Below are positions 52,011-60,527 of a stretch of DNA of 64,000 nucleotides, one piece after another. A program made the translations under genes and the position numbers. The notes under the pieces are model-generated. The model was not told the origin of the DNA, searched no databases, and saw nothing but the letters and a program-made list of their open reading frames with translations. The stretch lies in NCBI GenBank assembly GCA_013822265.1, contig PNKD01000002.1:1-64000 (forward strand), in the 5' to 3' direction. How positions within the stretch are numbered: the stretch's first letter is position 1; each line of letters begins with the position of its first letter. This stretch comes from Leptothrix sp. (in: b-proteobacteria). GTDB lineage: Bacteria > Pseudomonadota > Gammaproteobacteria > Burkholderiales > Burkholderiaceae_C.

Positions 52011-53168
52011 ATGGAGCCCTTCAAGAACCTGCTGAGCCCGGCGCTGGTGGACGGCACGTCCGCACTGTTGCAGGTGCGCGCCGCGGCCCTGGGCCTGCGC
52101 TTCGACGCCGTGGCCTTCGCTGCCATCGCCAAGGCCGGCCTGGAGACACTGGAGATGAAGGCGCGTGCGATGCAGATCTGCGACGCGCTGCAGGCCACGC
52201 TGCCGGCCGACTTCGGCACCGCCGCCACGCTGCTGGAGGCGGCGCTGGCCCCGCCGATGCCCGACGATGCCGTGTCGGCGCCGCCGGGCCTGCACCATGG
52301 CCTGCGCGGTTGGGTGCTGTGGCCGGTGGGCGAGTTCGTGGCCCGCCAGGGCCAGGCGCAGCCGGCACGAGCGCTGGCCGTGCTGCACGCCCTGACGCAG
52401 CGATTCACGGCCGAGTTCGCCATACGGGATTTCATCGTCAACCACCCGGCGCTCTGCTTGGCCACCTTCGAGCGCTGGCAGCACGACCCAAGCGCCCACG
52501 TGCGCCGGCTGGTCAGCGAAGGCAGTCGCCCGCGGCTGCCCTGGGGCCGGCGCCTGCACGCACTGGTGCACGACCCGGCGCCTGCGCTGCCGCTGCTGCG
52601 CACGCTGCAGGACGACCCCAGCGCCTACGTGCGCCGCAGCGTCGCCAACCACCTCAACGACATCGCCAAGGACCACCCGGCGCTGGTGGCCGGCTGGGTG
52701 CACGAGCACCTGCCAGGCGCCAGCGCCGAGCGGCGCGCGCTGCTGCGCCACGCCAGCCGCTCGCTGATCAAGCAGGGCCATGCCGCCACGCTGGCGGCGT
52801 GGGGCCTGGGTCAGGCGCTGCAGGGCATGGTGGCGCTGAAGCTCGCGCCGCGGCGCGTGACGCTGGGCGGGGCGCTGCAACTGGCGCTCACGCTGCGCTC
52901 GAACGCCGGCCAGGTGCAGCGGCTGGCCGTGGACTACGTGGTGCACCACGTCAAGGCCGACGGCAGCCTGCGCCCCAAGGTGTTCAAGGGCTGGACCATC
53001 GAATTGCTGCCCGGCGCCTCGGTCACACTGGCCCGCAGCCATGTGCTGCGCCCGGTGACGACACGCCGCTATCACGTCGGGCGGCACGAACTCAGCGTGC
53101 AGGTCAACGGCAGCGAGGTCGCACGCAGCGCCTTCACGCTGGCCCTGCCGCACGGCAGGGCTGCCTGA
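52011..53168 (+). CDS. AlkD-like DNA alkylation repair protein (HEAT repeats)
   Basis: This 385-residue protein belongs to the AlkC/AlkD superfamily of HEAT-repeat DNA glycosylases, which remove N3- and N7-alkylated bases without flipping them. The HEAT helices are visible as WQHDPSAHVRRLVSEGSRPRLPWGRRL and LQDDPSAYVRRSVANHLNDIAKDHP, the most diagnostic blocks, with a C-terminal immunoglobulin-like part (KLAPRRVTLGGALQLALTLRS, VFKGWTIELLPGAS). AlkC-type proteins carry such an Ig-like tail, so AlkC is the nearer subfamily. The substrate is not predictable in detail. Confidence 0.8.
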   Translation: MEPFKNLLSPALVDGTSALLQVRAAALGLRFDAVAFAAIAKAGLETLEMKARAMQICDALQATLPADFGTAATLLEAALAPPMPDDAVSAPPGLHHGLRGWVLWPVGEFVARQGQAQPARALAVLHALTQRFTAEFAIRDFIVNHPALCLATFERWQHDPSAHVRRLVSEGSRPRLPWGRRLHALVHDPAPALPLLRTLQDDPSAYVRRSVANHLNDIAKDHPALVAGWVHEHLPGASAERRALLRHASRSLIKQGHAATLAAWGLGQALQGMVALKLAPRRVTLGGALQLALTLRSNAGQVQRLAVDYVVHHVKADGSLRPKVFKGWTIELLPGASVTLARSHVLRPVTTRRYHVGRHELSVQVNGSEVARSAFTLALPHGRAA

Positions 53169-53685
53169 TGAGTCAGAGCGTGAGCGTTTTTCGGGCGCGC
53201 CCGGGCAGCGCGCCAAAAGGCGCCCGATCTGGGCGCAAGGCGCAGACACAGCTCGGGCTATGTCGAGCACTTGCAACGACGAGCAGGTGCTTCTTGGTGT
53301 GATGAGCGGGCATGAACGAGAGACTCTCACGCTCTCAGTAGACGAGATCAGGCCGCGGCACACGCTGCCACCGCCAGCGCGGCCGCGAACATCAACCCCG
53401 TCCGATCCTCGAGACGGCCCGTGGCACGACAGCCAGGTGGACGGCTCGCCCCGGCGCCGTCTGCCATCCGTGATCTGCCATCTGTCATCTGCCGTCTCCC
53501 TGCGCGCCGTTGTGCGGCGCTGCTGCCGCGTCCGGCCAGCCTGTCCACGTTGCAAGCGCGCGCTCCGCCCGCTCACGGGGCCCGCGCCACAGGGGATTGC
53601 GCTCACGCGCCGGGCTGCTGCTCAAACCCGGCATGACATACTGCCAGCACGTGTTGCGCCCAGGATTCCAACCCGCAATCCAACG
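53169..53685. other. 517-base intergenic region with a MITE-like inverted repeat
   Basis: No gene is supported. The first 170 bases contain the inverted-repeat element described separately. Around 53458-53505 the words CCATCCGTGATCTG and CCATCTGTCATCTG form a short imperfect tandem repeat. The rest is GC-rich and featureless; the frame of the DUF3422 gene is open upstream, but its only good start is at 53686. Confidence 0.4.
53175..53335. repeat. Candidate MITE-like element with 10-bp terminal inverted repeats
   Basis: AGAGCGTGAG (53175-53184) is repeated inverted as CTCACGCTCT (53326-53335), enclosing about 140 bases of non-coding sequence that includes internal GGGCGC/GCGCCC pairs. The size and layout fit a small non-autonomous insertion, but target-site duplications are not evident and I cannot see a second copy in the window. 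Confidence 0.35.
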
Positions 53686-54990
53686 ATGTCGATGTTCCCG
53701 CCGGATCACGCGCTGAGGGCCACGCTGGCCGACGAAGTCCACGCCCGGCCGCCGGAAGCGATGACGGCGCCGGCCCGCGCCAGCTACGTCGCGGTGCTGA
53801 TCGACGCCGAGCAGCGCAGCTGGGAACTGGCCCACCTGACGACGCTGTGCGAGACCCAGGGCGTGCCTGCGCCCCACCCCGGTGACACCCACTTCCGCGC
53901 CGAGTTCGGCAGCGGGCCCGGCGCCTGGCGGCTCAAGTGGGAGCGCCACGGCGAGTTCTCGGGCTACACGGTGATCGCCGCCGGGCTCTCAGAGCCGCCC
54001 TTTCGCAACCTCGCCGCGGCCCTGCTGCCCGAGGGTTGGCTGGCCCAGATACCGGGCACCACCATCGCCGCCGTGCACGCCAAATTGCTGGCCACGCCCG
54101 AAGAGCCCTATCTCACCGCGCTGCTGGGCGACGCCTTCAGCGGCCAGAGCCTGGTCGCCGCCGAGATCGCCGATGGCGCCGCCCGCGTGTTCACCGACTT
54201 CCAGCTGCACGAGGGCTGTTCGCGCTTCGTGCTCGTCGACAGGCACCTCACCGAACGCCAGGCCGGACGCACGCTGCAACGCCTGTTCGAGATCGAGGCC
54301 TACCGCATGCTGGCACTGCTGGCCTTGCCCATCGCGCGGCGGCAGAACCCGCGCATCGTGCAGATCGAGGCCGCGCTGGCCACGCTCACCGACGGCATCG
54401 CACGCGGCGAGGGCGACGACGAGGCGCTGCTGCACGAGCTGACCCGGCTGGCCGCCGAGGTCGAGAGCGGGCTGGCCGCGAGCAGCTTCCGCTTCGGCGC
54501 CTGCCGCGCCTACGAGGAACTGGTGGGGCGCCGCATCGCCGAGCTGCGCGAAGGGCGCCTGCCCGGCCTGCAGACGCTGGACGAGTTCATGTCGCGCCGC
54601 TTCACGCCCGCCGTCGCCACCTGCAACACGGTCTCGCAGCGCCTGCACGACCTGTCCGAACGCGTGGCGCAGGCCAGCGCGCTGCTGAGCACGCGTGTCG
54701 ACATCACGCGCGAGCGCCAGAACCAGGCGCTGCTGGCCAGCATGGACCGCCGCGCCAAGCTGCAGCTGCGCCTGCAGCAGACGGTCGAGGGCCTGTCGGT
54801 GGCGGCCATCTGCTACTACGTGGCGGGGCTGGTCGGTTACGGCGCCAAGGCGCTGAAGGGCCTGGGCCTGCCGTTGAATGTCGATCTCGCCGTAGGCCTG
54901 AGCATCCCCGTCGTCGCCGTGGCGGTGATGGCTGCGGTGCGCCGCGCGCGCGGCCACGCCAGCCCCGGCACCCGCAGCTTCAAAGGCTGA
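53686..54990 (+). CDS. DUF3422-family membrane protein
   Basis: This 434-residue protein belongs to the DUF3422 family, uncharacterised but widespread in Proteobacteria. It begins PPDHALRATLADEVHARPPEAM, the family's most conserved block, and has FTDFQLHEGCSRFVLVDRHLTERQAGRTLQRLFEIEAYRMLALL and MSRRFTPAVATCNTVSQRLHDLSERVAQASALLSTRVDI. A coiled-coil-rich middle leads to two C-terminal membrane helices (VAAICYYVAGLVGYGAKAL and LSIPVVAVAVMAAV). The soluble part is probably cytoplasmic. Its start is an ATG preceded by no clear Shine-Dalgarno. Confidence 0.87.
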   Translation: MSMFPPDHALRATLADEVHARPPEAMTAPARASYVAVLIDAEQRSWELAHLTTLCETQGVPAPHPGDTHFRAEFGSGPGAWRLKWERHGEFSGYTVIAAGLSEPPFRNLAAALLPEGWLAQIPGTTIAAVHAKLLATPEEPYLTALLGDAFSGQSLVAAEIADGAARVFTDFQLHEGCSRFVLVDRHLTERQAGRTLQRLFEIEAYRMLALLALPIARRQNPRIVQIEAALATLTDGIARGEGDDEALLHELTRLAAEVESGLAASSFRFGACRAYEELVGRRIAELREGRLPGLQTLDEFMSRRFTPAVATCNTVSQRLHDLSERVAQASALLSTRVDITRERQNQALLASMDRRAKLQLRLQQTVEGLSVAAICYYVAGLVGYGAKALKGLGLPLNVDLAVGLSIPVVAVAVMAAVRRARGHASPGTRSFKG

Positions 54991-55006
54991 ACGGCGAGCG
55001 CGCCGA

Positions 55007-55609
55007 TCAGGCGCTGGCGGTGTCGTCCACCGGCTGCTCAAGGCGCTTCAGATGCGCGGGCAGCCTGTCGATCAGCCGCCGGAATGCGCCCGGCCACTCG
55101 ATCGACGCATCCTCGGCGAGGTCGGGCACGCGCTTGGCGATGAGGCCAGTGCCTTGCGGTGCGATGCGTCCGCACGCGCCCAGCAGACCGCGAATCTGAT
55201 GGACGCGGGCAGTGCGAGCCCTGACGAAACCCTGCCGAACAAGGTGCAGCGCAAGCACGGACCGCTGCTCGATATTCCTGATCGGCACGAAGCACATCGA
55301 AGGACGGGCCACGGCGTCGCAGATCGCTGCGGCAGCAGCTGCGTCGCTCTTGTGGCTCTTCACGTACGGCTTGACGCACTGTGGCGCCATCGGTCGCACG
55401 GCGTGACCCACGGCCTGCAGCCTGCCCGCCCGGCGATGCACGCAGCCGCAAGCCTCCGTGCCGACAAGGCGAGCGGGAAGGTTGGCCAAGAACGCCGCGG
55501 CCCGGTCGCGGTGCAACTGCCTGCGCGGCACGGCCTGGCCGTGCTCGTTGCCGCCGTGCACCTGGAACACGTTCTTGGCCGGATCGAGGCCGACTGTCGC
55601 GATCCGCAT
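55007..55609 (-). mobile_element. IS110-family transposase remnant
   Basis: The 200 residues match the N-terminal RuvC-like half of IS110-family transposases: MRIATVGLDPAKNVFQVHG, GTEACGCVH, MAPQCVKPYVKSHKSDAAAA and ICDAVARPSMCFVPIRNIEQRSVLALHLVRQG. The first Asp (GLD) and Glu (TEACG) are kept, but KNDAADAEA of active members reads KSDAAAAAA, so one acidic residue is lost. The C-terminal transposase_20 half with its Ser is absent. It is a dead fragment, apparently without terminal sequences. Its presence next to the kinase gene points to past rearrangement. Confidence 0.85.
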
Positions 55610-55826
55610 GGCGCGCGCTCCTTCCCGGGCGAGTGCCTGCCGACACTTGCGCGCCGGCACGTCGATGACGCCCTCGGCCGGGGGGGGTTGTCCATCCCAT
55701 CGCTCACAAGACATGGCCTACAAGACATGGCGCTGAAGGTCAGATCCGTGACGAAGCGTTAAGGCGAGCCAAAGACGGCCAATTCCTGGGCTGCCGGAGC
55801 GCCCGGCTCGCGTAAGCTGCGCCACC

Positions 55827-57503
55827 GTGGCCTACAACCCCTTTCATCGGCGCGCCAAGGGCGACGCCGCGGAGTCCGACTTTGCCGCGACGGTGCAATC
55901 GCTGCCTGCCGATGCCGACTCGCGGCCGCCGGCCGGCCAGGGCCCGTTCCCCGATGAGGCCGGGCCGGCCAGCGACGCCGGCGCCACCGATCCGCCCAGC
56001 GACCTCGGCGCCGACGGCCTGCCGACGCCCGAGGCCGACGTCGAGCAGCAGCCCACCATCTCGCACATCGGCCGCTACGCGCTGAAGGGCCTGCTGGGCA
56101 CCGGCGGCCTGGGCCAGGTGCACGAGGCCTGGGATCCGCTGCTGTCGCGCTCGGTGGCGGTGAAGACGCTGCAGTTCGACGTGCCCTCGGCCGAACGCGT
56201 GTCGGTCGACGCGCTGTTCCTCAACGAGGCCCGCGCCGCGGCCGGGCTGTCGCACCCGCACATCGTCACCATCCACGACGCCGGGCTGTCGGCGCATGGC
56301 GTCTACATCGCGATGGAGCGCCTGCACGGCTGCGACCTGCGCCAGCGCCTGGCCCGCGGCTGGCAGCCCACCCCCGGCGAGGCCGCCCAGCTGGTGCGCC
56401 GCGTCGCCGACGCGCTGGCCTACGCCCACGCCCAGGGCGTCGTGCATTGCGACATCAAGCCGGCCAACATCTTCCTGCTGCGGCGCGACCGGCCCAAGGT
56501 GCTCGACTTCGGCATCGCCCGCGTTGCCCACACCGCGGCGCCGCCGGCGCTGGACGGCGCGGTCGCCGGCTCGCCCCACTACCTGGCGCCCGAACAGCTG
56601 CTGGGCGGCGCGGTCGACGCCCGCACCGACGTGCATGCGCTGGGCGTCGTGTTCTACGAGCTGCTCACCTTTCGCAAGGCCTACAGCGGCGACAGCGTCG
56701 AGCAGATCACCACCGCCGTGCTCACCAATCATCCCGCGCCCGCCCACGAGGTGAAAAGCGGCGTGCCGCGCACGCTGTCCAACATCGCCGCCAAGGCGAT
56801 GGCGCGCGACCCGGCCATGCGTTTCCAGAGCGCGGGCGAGATGGTGCACGAGCTGCGGCGCTGGATCGACCGCCATACCAGCCATGACGTGGTGCCGCCA
56901 CCCGCCGCCACGCCTTCGGCCGACCCCGGCCACACGCGGCCGCGGCGCACGCTGTCGCGGCGCGCGCCGCACGCCGGCCTGGTGGCGCTGCTCTGGGTGA
57001 TGGTGGCCGTTGGCGGCCTCGCCGTGGTCCTGCGCGCCCGCACGCCCGTGCCGCCGTCGCTGGCCGAAACCCGACCGACCACGGCCCCTGCGGTGGCGGC
57101 ACCCGCGGCCGCCGCCCTGCCCCAGCGGGCGGTGGCCGACAGCGCCCCGGCCGACGCTGCACCCGCGGCCGAGGCCGACGCTGCACCCTCGGCCCCGGCC
57201 GCCCCCCGCACCGCCGCCCCGATGCGCGCCAAGGCCACGGCCGCGCGCCCTCCGGCGGCCGCCGCGGCGCCCCGCGTGGCACCGCCACCGGCCAGCGGCA
57301 CGCTGCAACTGGCGATCACGCCCTGGGGCGAGGTCGAGGTCGACGGCCAGAGCGCCGGCACGGCACCGCCGCTGAACCAGCTCAAGCTGAGCGAAGGCAG
57401 CCACACCGTCACCGTTCGCAATGCCGACTTCCCGCCCCATACCGCCACCGTGCGCATCAGCGCCGACAAGCCCGTGCTGCTGCGTCACCGCTTCGGCCAA
57501 TGA
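55827..57503 (+). CDS. Membrane Ser/Thr protein kinase with PEGA-like C-terminus
   Basis: The 558-residue protein has a disordered acidic/Pro N-terminus (1-75), a Hanks-type kinase domain (about 80-350), a membrane helix (about 383-403), an Ala/Pro linker and a PEGA-like domain (about 492-558, LAITPWGEVEVDGQSAGTAPP). The kinase has the P-loop GTGGLGQVHEA, Lys113 in AVKTL, the catalytic loop HCDIKPANIF (Asp209) and DFG (227-229). HCD replaces HRD, making it a non-RD kinase that may not need activation-loop phosphorylation. The start is GTG. It is followed by a TssQ-like lipoprotein gene, so it may belong to type VI secretion control. Confidence 0.9.
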   Translation: MAYNPFHRRAKGDAAESDFAATVQSLPADADSRPPAGQGPFPDEAGPASDAGATDPPSDLGADGLPTPEADVEQQPTISHIGRYALKGLLGTGGLGQVHEAWDPLLSRSVAVKTLQFDVPSAERVSVDALFLNEARAAAGLSHPHIVTIHDAGLSAHGVYIAMERLHGCDLRQRLARGWQPTPGEAAQLVRRVADALAYAHAQGVVHCDIKPANIFLLRRDRPKVLDFGIARVAHTAAPPALDGAVAGSPHYLAPEQLLGGAVDARTDVHALGVVFYELLTFRKAYSGDSVEQITTAVLTNHPAPAHEVKSGVPRTLSNIAAKAMARDPAMRFQSAGEMVHELRRWIDRHTSHDVVPPPAATPSADPGHTRPRRTLSRRAPHAGLVALLWVMVAVGGLAVVLRARTPVPPSLAETRPTTAPAVAAPAAAALPQRAVADSAPADAAPAAEADAAPSAPAAPRTAAPMRAKATAARPPAAAAAPRVAPPPASGTLQLAITPWGEVEVDGQSAGTAPPLNQLKLSEGSHTVTVRNADFPPHTATVRISADKPVLLRHRFGQ

Positions 57504-57507
57504 GCGC

Positions 57508-57960
57508 ATGAAACTCGCCCCCGCCCTGGCCCTGCCCCTGGCTGCCGTGATGCCCGCCGCAATGCCCGCCGCAATGCCCGCCGTGATGGCCGCCTTGTTG
57601 ACCACCCTGTTGGCCGGCTGTGCCGCACCGCCACCGCCCGCGCCCAGCGGCGGCCTGGCCGAATTGATGGAGCGCCCGGCCGAGCGCCTGCTCGTCGAGG
57701 GCATACGCACCTACGACGACGGCAAGTACGCGCAGTCCGAGGCCGCACTGCGCAAGGCCCTGATGGCCGGCCTGCGCAGCGGCCGCGACCAGGCCAGCGC
57801 GCACAAGCTGCTGGCCTTCATCACCTGCACCAGCGAGCGTTTGGCCGAGTGCGAGGCCGCCTTTCGCGCCGCACGCGCCGCCGACGCGGCATTCGCGCTC
57901 AGCCGGTCGGAAGCCGGCCACCCGCTGTGGGGCCCGGTGTACCGCAGGACGCTGCCGTAG
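57508..57960 (+). CDS. TssQ-family (type VI secretion-associated) lipoprotein
   Basis: The 150-residue precursor has a lipoprotein signal with lipobox LLAGC; the signal region contains a small tandem repeat (MPAAMPAAMPAVM, 12-bp units at about 57548-57585). The mature part is a TPR-like helical domain: LLVEGIRTYDDGKYAQSEAALRKALMAGL, AHKLLAFITCTSERLAECEAAFRAARAADAAFALSRSEAGHPLWGPVYR. The paired Cys and the GHPLWGPVY ending match the TssQ family as I remember it. It follows the kinase gene by four bases. No T6SS core gene lies in the window, so its partner machine must be elsewhere or lost. Confidence 0.8.
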   Translation: MKLAPALALPLAAVMPAAMPAAMPAVMAALLTTLLAGCAAPPPPAPSGGLAELMERPAERLLVEGIRTYDDGKYAQSEAALRKALMAGLRSGRDQASAHKLLAFITCTSERLAECEAAFRAARAADAAFALSRSEAGHPLWGPVYRRTLP

Positions 57961-58036
57961 CGGCACGGCCGCGGCGACACACGCCGGCACAAGCCCGCGG
58001 CCTGGCCCGCCGGGGCGGGCGACATAATCGCGGCCG

Positions 58037-58447
58037 ATGCCGCCCGCCGCCACGCAAGAGCCCTTTCGCCACACGCTGCGTGTGTACTGGGAAGACACCG
58101 ACGCCGGCGGCGTCGTCTACTACGCCAACTACCTGAAGTTCTTCGAACGCGCCCGCACCGAATGGCTGCGCCACCTGGGCGTGAGCCAGCAGGCGCTGCT
58201 CGACGCCACCGGCGCGATCTTCGTCGTCACCGAGGCGCAACTGCGCTGCCTCGCACCGGCGCGGCTGGACGACAGCCTCGACGTCACCGTGGCGCTGCGC
58301 CACCGCGGGCCGGCGTCGATGTCACTGGCGCAGCAAGCCTGGCGCGGCAGCACGCTGCTGGCCGAAGGCGGGATCCGCATCGGCTGTGTCGACCAGGGAA
58401 CCTTCAGGCCGCGCCGCATTCCGAACCAAGTCACCGAGATGTTATGA
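58037..58447 (+). CDS. ybgC: YbgC-type acyl-CoA thioesterase
   Basis: YbgC hydrolyses short acyl-CoA esters and is the standard first gene of the Tol-Pal operon. The 136-residue hot-dog-fold protein has the signature RVYWEDTDAGGVVYYANYLKFFERARTEWLR, where the Asp of EDTDAGG is catalytic, and ends VTEML. Its stop overlaps the tolQ start by 4 bases (ATGA). The length and motifs are typical, and it should be active. Confidence 0.94.
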   Translation: MPPAATQEPFRHTLRVYWEDTDAGGVVYYANYLKFFERARTEWLRHLGVSQQALLDATGAIFVVTEAQLRCLAPARLDDSLDVTVALRHRGPASMSLAQQAWRGSTLLAEGGIRIGCVDQGTFRPRRIPNQVTEML

Positions 58448-59151
58448 GCCAAGACCTGTCGATCACCGCCCTCATCCTGCAGGCCAGCCTGGTGGTGCAG
58501 CTCGTGATGGCCGGCCTGGTGCTGACTTCGCTGACCAGCTGGACGGTGATCTTCGGCAAGGTCTTCGGCCTCAAGCGCGTGCGCAACAGCAACGACGACT
58601 TCGAGCGCGAGTTCTGGTCGGGCCGCAGCCTCACCGAGCTCAACACTGGCGTCGCCGGCAAAGCCGACACGGCGCCGATGGAACGCATCTTCGCCAGCGG
58701 CATGCGCGAGTTCCTCAAGCTGCGCGAGAAGCGGCTCGACCCCGGCGCGCAGCTCGACGGTGCGCGCCGCGCCATGCGCGCCAGCTTCCAGCGTGAGCTC
58801 GACGTCATCGAGAGCCACCTCAGCTTCCTGGCCAGCGTCGGCTCGGTGTCGCCATACGTGGGCCTCTTCGGCACCGTGTGGGGGATCATGCACGCCTTCG
58901 TCGGCCTGTCGAACATGACGCAGGTGACGCTGGCCACCGTGGCGCCGGGCATCGCCGAGGCGCTGGTGGCCACGGCCATCGGCCTGTTCGCCGCCATCCC
59001 CGCGGTGGTGGCCTACAACCGCTTCGCGCGCGACATCGACCGCATCGCGATCCAGCTCGAGACCTTCATCGAGGAGTTCAGCAACATCCTGCAGCGCAAC
59101 GCCGGCCAGGCCGGCGCGACGACGCAGGCGATGGCCTCCGGCACTCGTTGA
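58444..59151 (+). CDS. tolQ: Tol-Pal system inner-membrane protein TolQ
   Basis: TolQ forms with TolR the proton-driven stator of the Tol-Pal system, which keeps the outer membrane tied down during division. The 235-residue protein has the three helices of the ExbB/TolQ family: LILQASLVVQLVMAGLVLTSLTSWTVIF near the start, and the paired helices YVGLFGTVWGIMHAFVGLSN and IAEALVATAIGLFAAIPAVVAYN. The intervening cytoplasmic part has MERIFASGMREF. It is coupled to ybgC, but 78 bases from tolR, a gap filled by an intergenic repeat. Confidence 0.95.
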   Translation: MSQDLSITALILQASLVVQLVMAGLVLTSLTSWTVIFGKVFGLKRVRNSNDDFEREFWSGRSLTELNTGVAGKADTAPMERIFASGMREFLKLREKRLDPGAQLDGARRAMRASFQRELDVIESHLSFLASVGSVSPYVGLFGTVWGIMHAFVGLSNMTQVTLATVAPGIAEALVATAIGLFAAIPAVVAYNRFARDIDRIAIQLETFIEEFSNILQRNAGQAGATTQAMASGTR

Positions 59152-59157
59152 CATGCG

Positions 59158-59228
59158 GCCCCCAGCTCACTTCGTTCGCGTCCCCCGCGGGGAGCGTCAG
59201 CGCCTTCGGGCGGCCGTGCGGCGCTGAC
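59158..59228. repeat. C-rich Burkholderiales intergenic repeat, copy B
   Basis: GCCCCCAGCTCACTTCG, then TTCGCGTCCCCCGCGGGGAGCG and GCGCCTTCGGGCGGCCG: the same plan as copy A at 18706-18805. The CCCCGCGGGG core and the GCGCCTTCGGGCGGC stem-loop can fold in RNA. It fills almost the whole gap between tolQ and tolR, inside an operon, and ends one base before the tolR start. Confidence 0.62.
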
Positions 59229-59229
59229 C

Positions 59230-59655
59230 ATGCCCGGCGTCGTCAACCGCGGCCGTGGCCGCCGCTCGATGAACGAGATCAACATGGTGCCGTTCATCGA
59301 CGTCATGCTGGTGCTGTTGATCATCTTCATGGTCACGGCGCCGCTGATCACCACCGGTGTCGTCGACCTGCCCACCGTGGGCAAGAGCGCGCAGCGGCCG
59401 GGCAGCGTGATCGAGGTCATCGTCGGCACCGACGAGAAGCTGCGCCTGCGTGTCGACCAGCAAGAGCCCGTGGGCGTGGCGCTGCCGCAGCTGGCCGCGC
59501 GCGTGCGCGATCAGCAGCGCGGCGACGCCAACGTGCCGGTGGTCATCAGCGCCGACAAGAGCGTGCGCTACGACAACGTGGTGCGCGTGATGGACACGCT
59601 GCAGCGCGCCGGCGTCAAGCGCGTGGGGCTGTCGGTCAGGCAGGGTTCGAGCTAG
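59230..59655 (+). CDS. tolR: Tol-Pal system protein TolR
   Basis: TolR pairs with TolQ to form the proton channel and contacts peptidoglycan. The 141-residue protein has a single membrane helix in MNEINMVPFIDVMLVLLIIFMVTAPLI, where the Asp of FIDVM is the proton-carrying residue, and a periplasmic ExbD/TolR domain (VPVVISADKSVRYDNVVRVMDTLQRAGVKRVGLSV). The N-terminus is preceded directly by the intergenic repeat, and no Shine-Dalgarno stands out, so its translation may depend on that element. Confidence 0.94.
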   Translation: MPGVVNRGRGRRSMNEINMVPFIDVMLVLLIIFMVTAPLITTGVVDLPTVGKSAQRPGSVIEVIVGTDEKLRLRVDQQEPVGVALPQLAARVRDQQRGDANVPVVISADKSVRYDNVVRVMDTLQRAGVKRVGLSVRQGSS

Positions 59656-59660
59656 CCGCC

Positions 59661-60527
59661 ATGGCGGCTGCCGGGACCCTGGTCCCCCTGACCCTTTCGC
59701 ACGACGCGCTGCTGCCGCGCCCGCCCGGCGGCAACGGGCCGGGGGCGGTGCTGGCGCTGCTGGTGCACGCCGCTCTGGTGGCCGCGCTCACGGTGTCGGT
59801 CGACTGGCGCGCGCGCACGCCCGACGCCGTGAGCGCCGAACTGTGGGCCAGCGTGCCGCAGGCGGCCGCACCGCCCGCACCCGAGCCCGCACCCGAGCCC
59901 GCGCCGCCGCCGCGCGCACCGGCGCCAGCGCCGACCTCCACCCCGCCGCCGCAACCGGCGCCCCAGCCGGCCGAACCCGACATCGCCACCCAGCGTGCCG
60001 AGCGCCGCAAGGCCGAGGCCGAGCGCAAGAAGGCCGAGGCCGATGCCGCGGCCGAACGCAAGCGCGTGGCCACCGAGAAGAAGCGCGCCGCCGACGAGAA
60101 GGCGCAGCGCGAGAAGGACGCCCAGGCCGAGCGCGAAACCAGGGCCCAGGAAGAGCGCCTGGCCCAGCAGCGTGAAGAGAACCTGCGCCGCATGATGAGC
60201 CAGGCCGGCGGCGCCACCGAGCAGCGGTCGGTCGGCGCGGCCACCCGCAGCGCCGCGCCATCGGCGGCCTACGCCGGGCGCCTGGTGGCGTTGATCCGCG
60301 GCAACCTGGTGTTCGCCGGCAGCGTGCCCGAGAACGTCGCCGCCGAGGTCGAGGTCAGCGCCGCGGCCAGCGGCACCATCATCGCGCGCCGGCTCGTCAA
60401 GAGCAGCGGCCACAAGGACTGGGACGACGCCGTGCTGCGTGCCATAGACCGCACGACGTCGCTGCCGCGCGACATCGACGGCCGCGTGCCCTCAAGGCTG
60501 GTGATCACCTTTCGTCCCAACGCCTGA
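59661..60527 (+). CDS. tolA: Cell envelope integrity protein TolA
   Basis: TolA links TolQ-TolR to the outer membrane. The 288-residue protein has an N-terminal helix (VLALLVHAALVAALTVSVDW), with the conserved Ser-His pair replaced by a His-Ala context (LLVHAALV), a Pro/Ala-rich stretch, a long charged helix (ERRKAEAERKKAEADAAAERKR, about 120-185) and the C-terminal domain III (YAGRLVALIRGNLVF, EVEVSAAASGTIIARRLVKSSGHKDWDDAVLRAIDRT, TFRPNA). It starts five bases after tolR. Its last 36 bases overlap the convergent oxidoreductase gene. Confidence 0.92.
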   Translation: MAAAGTLVPLTLSHDALLPRPPGGNGPGAVLALLVHAALVAALTVSVDWRARTPDAVSAELWASVPQAAAPPAPEPAPEPAPPPRAPAPAPTSTPPPQPAPQPAEPDIATQRAERRKAEAERKKAEADAAAERKRVATEKKRAADEKAQREKDAQAERETRAQEERLAQQREENLRRMMSQAGGATEQRSVGAATRSAAPSAAYAGRLVALIRGNLVFAGSVPENVAAEVEVSAAASGTIIARRLVKSSGHKDWDDAVLRAIDRTTSLPRDIDGRVPSRLVITFRPNA

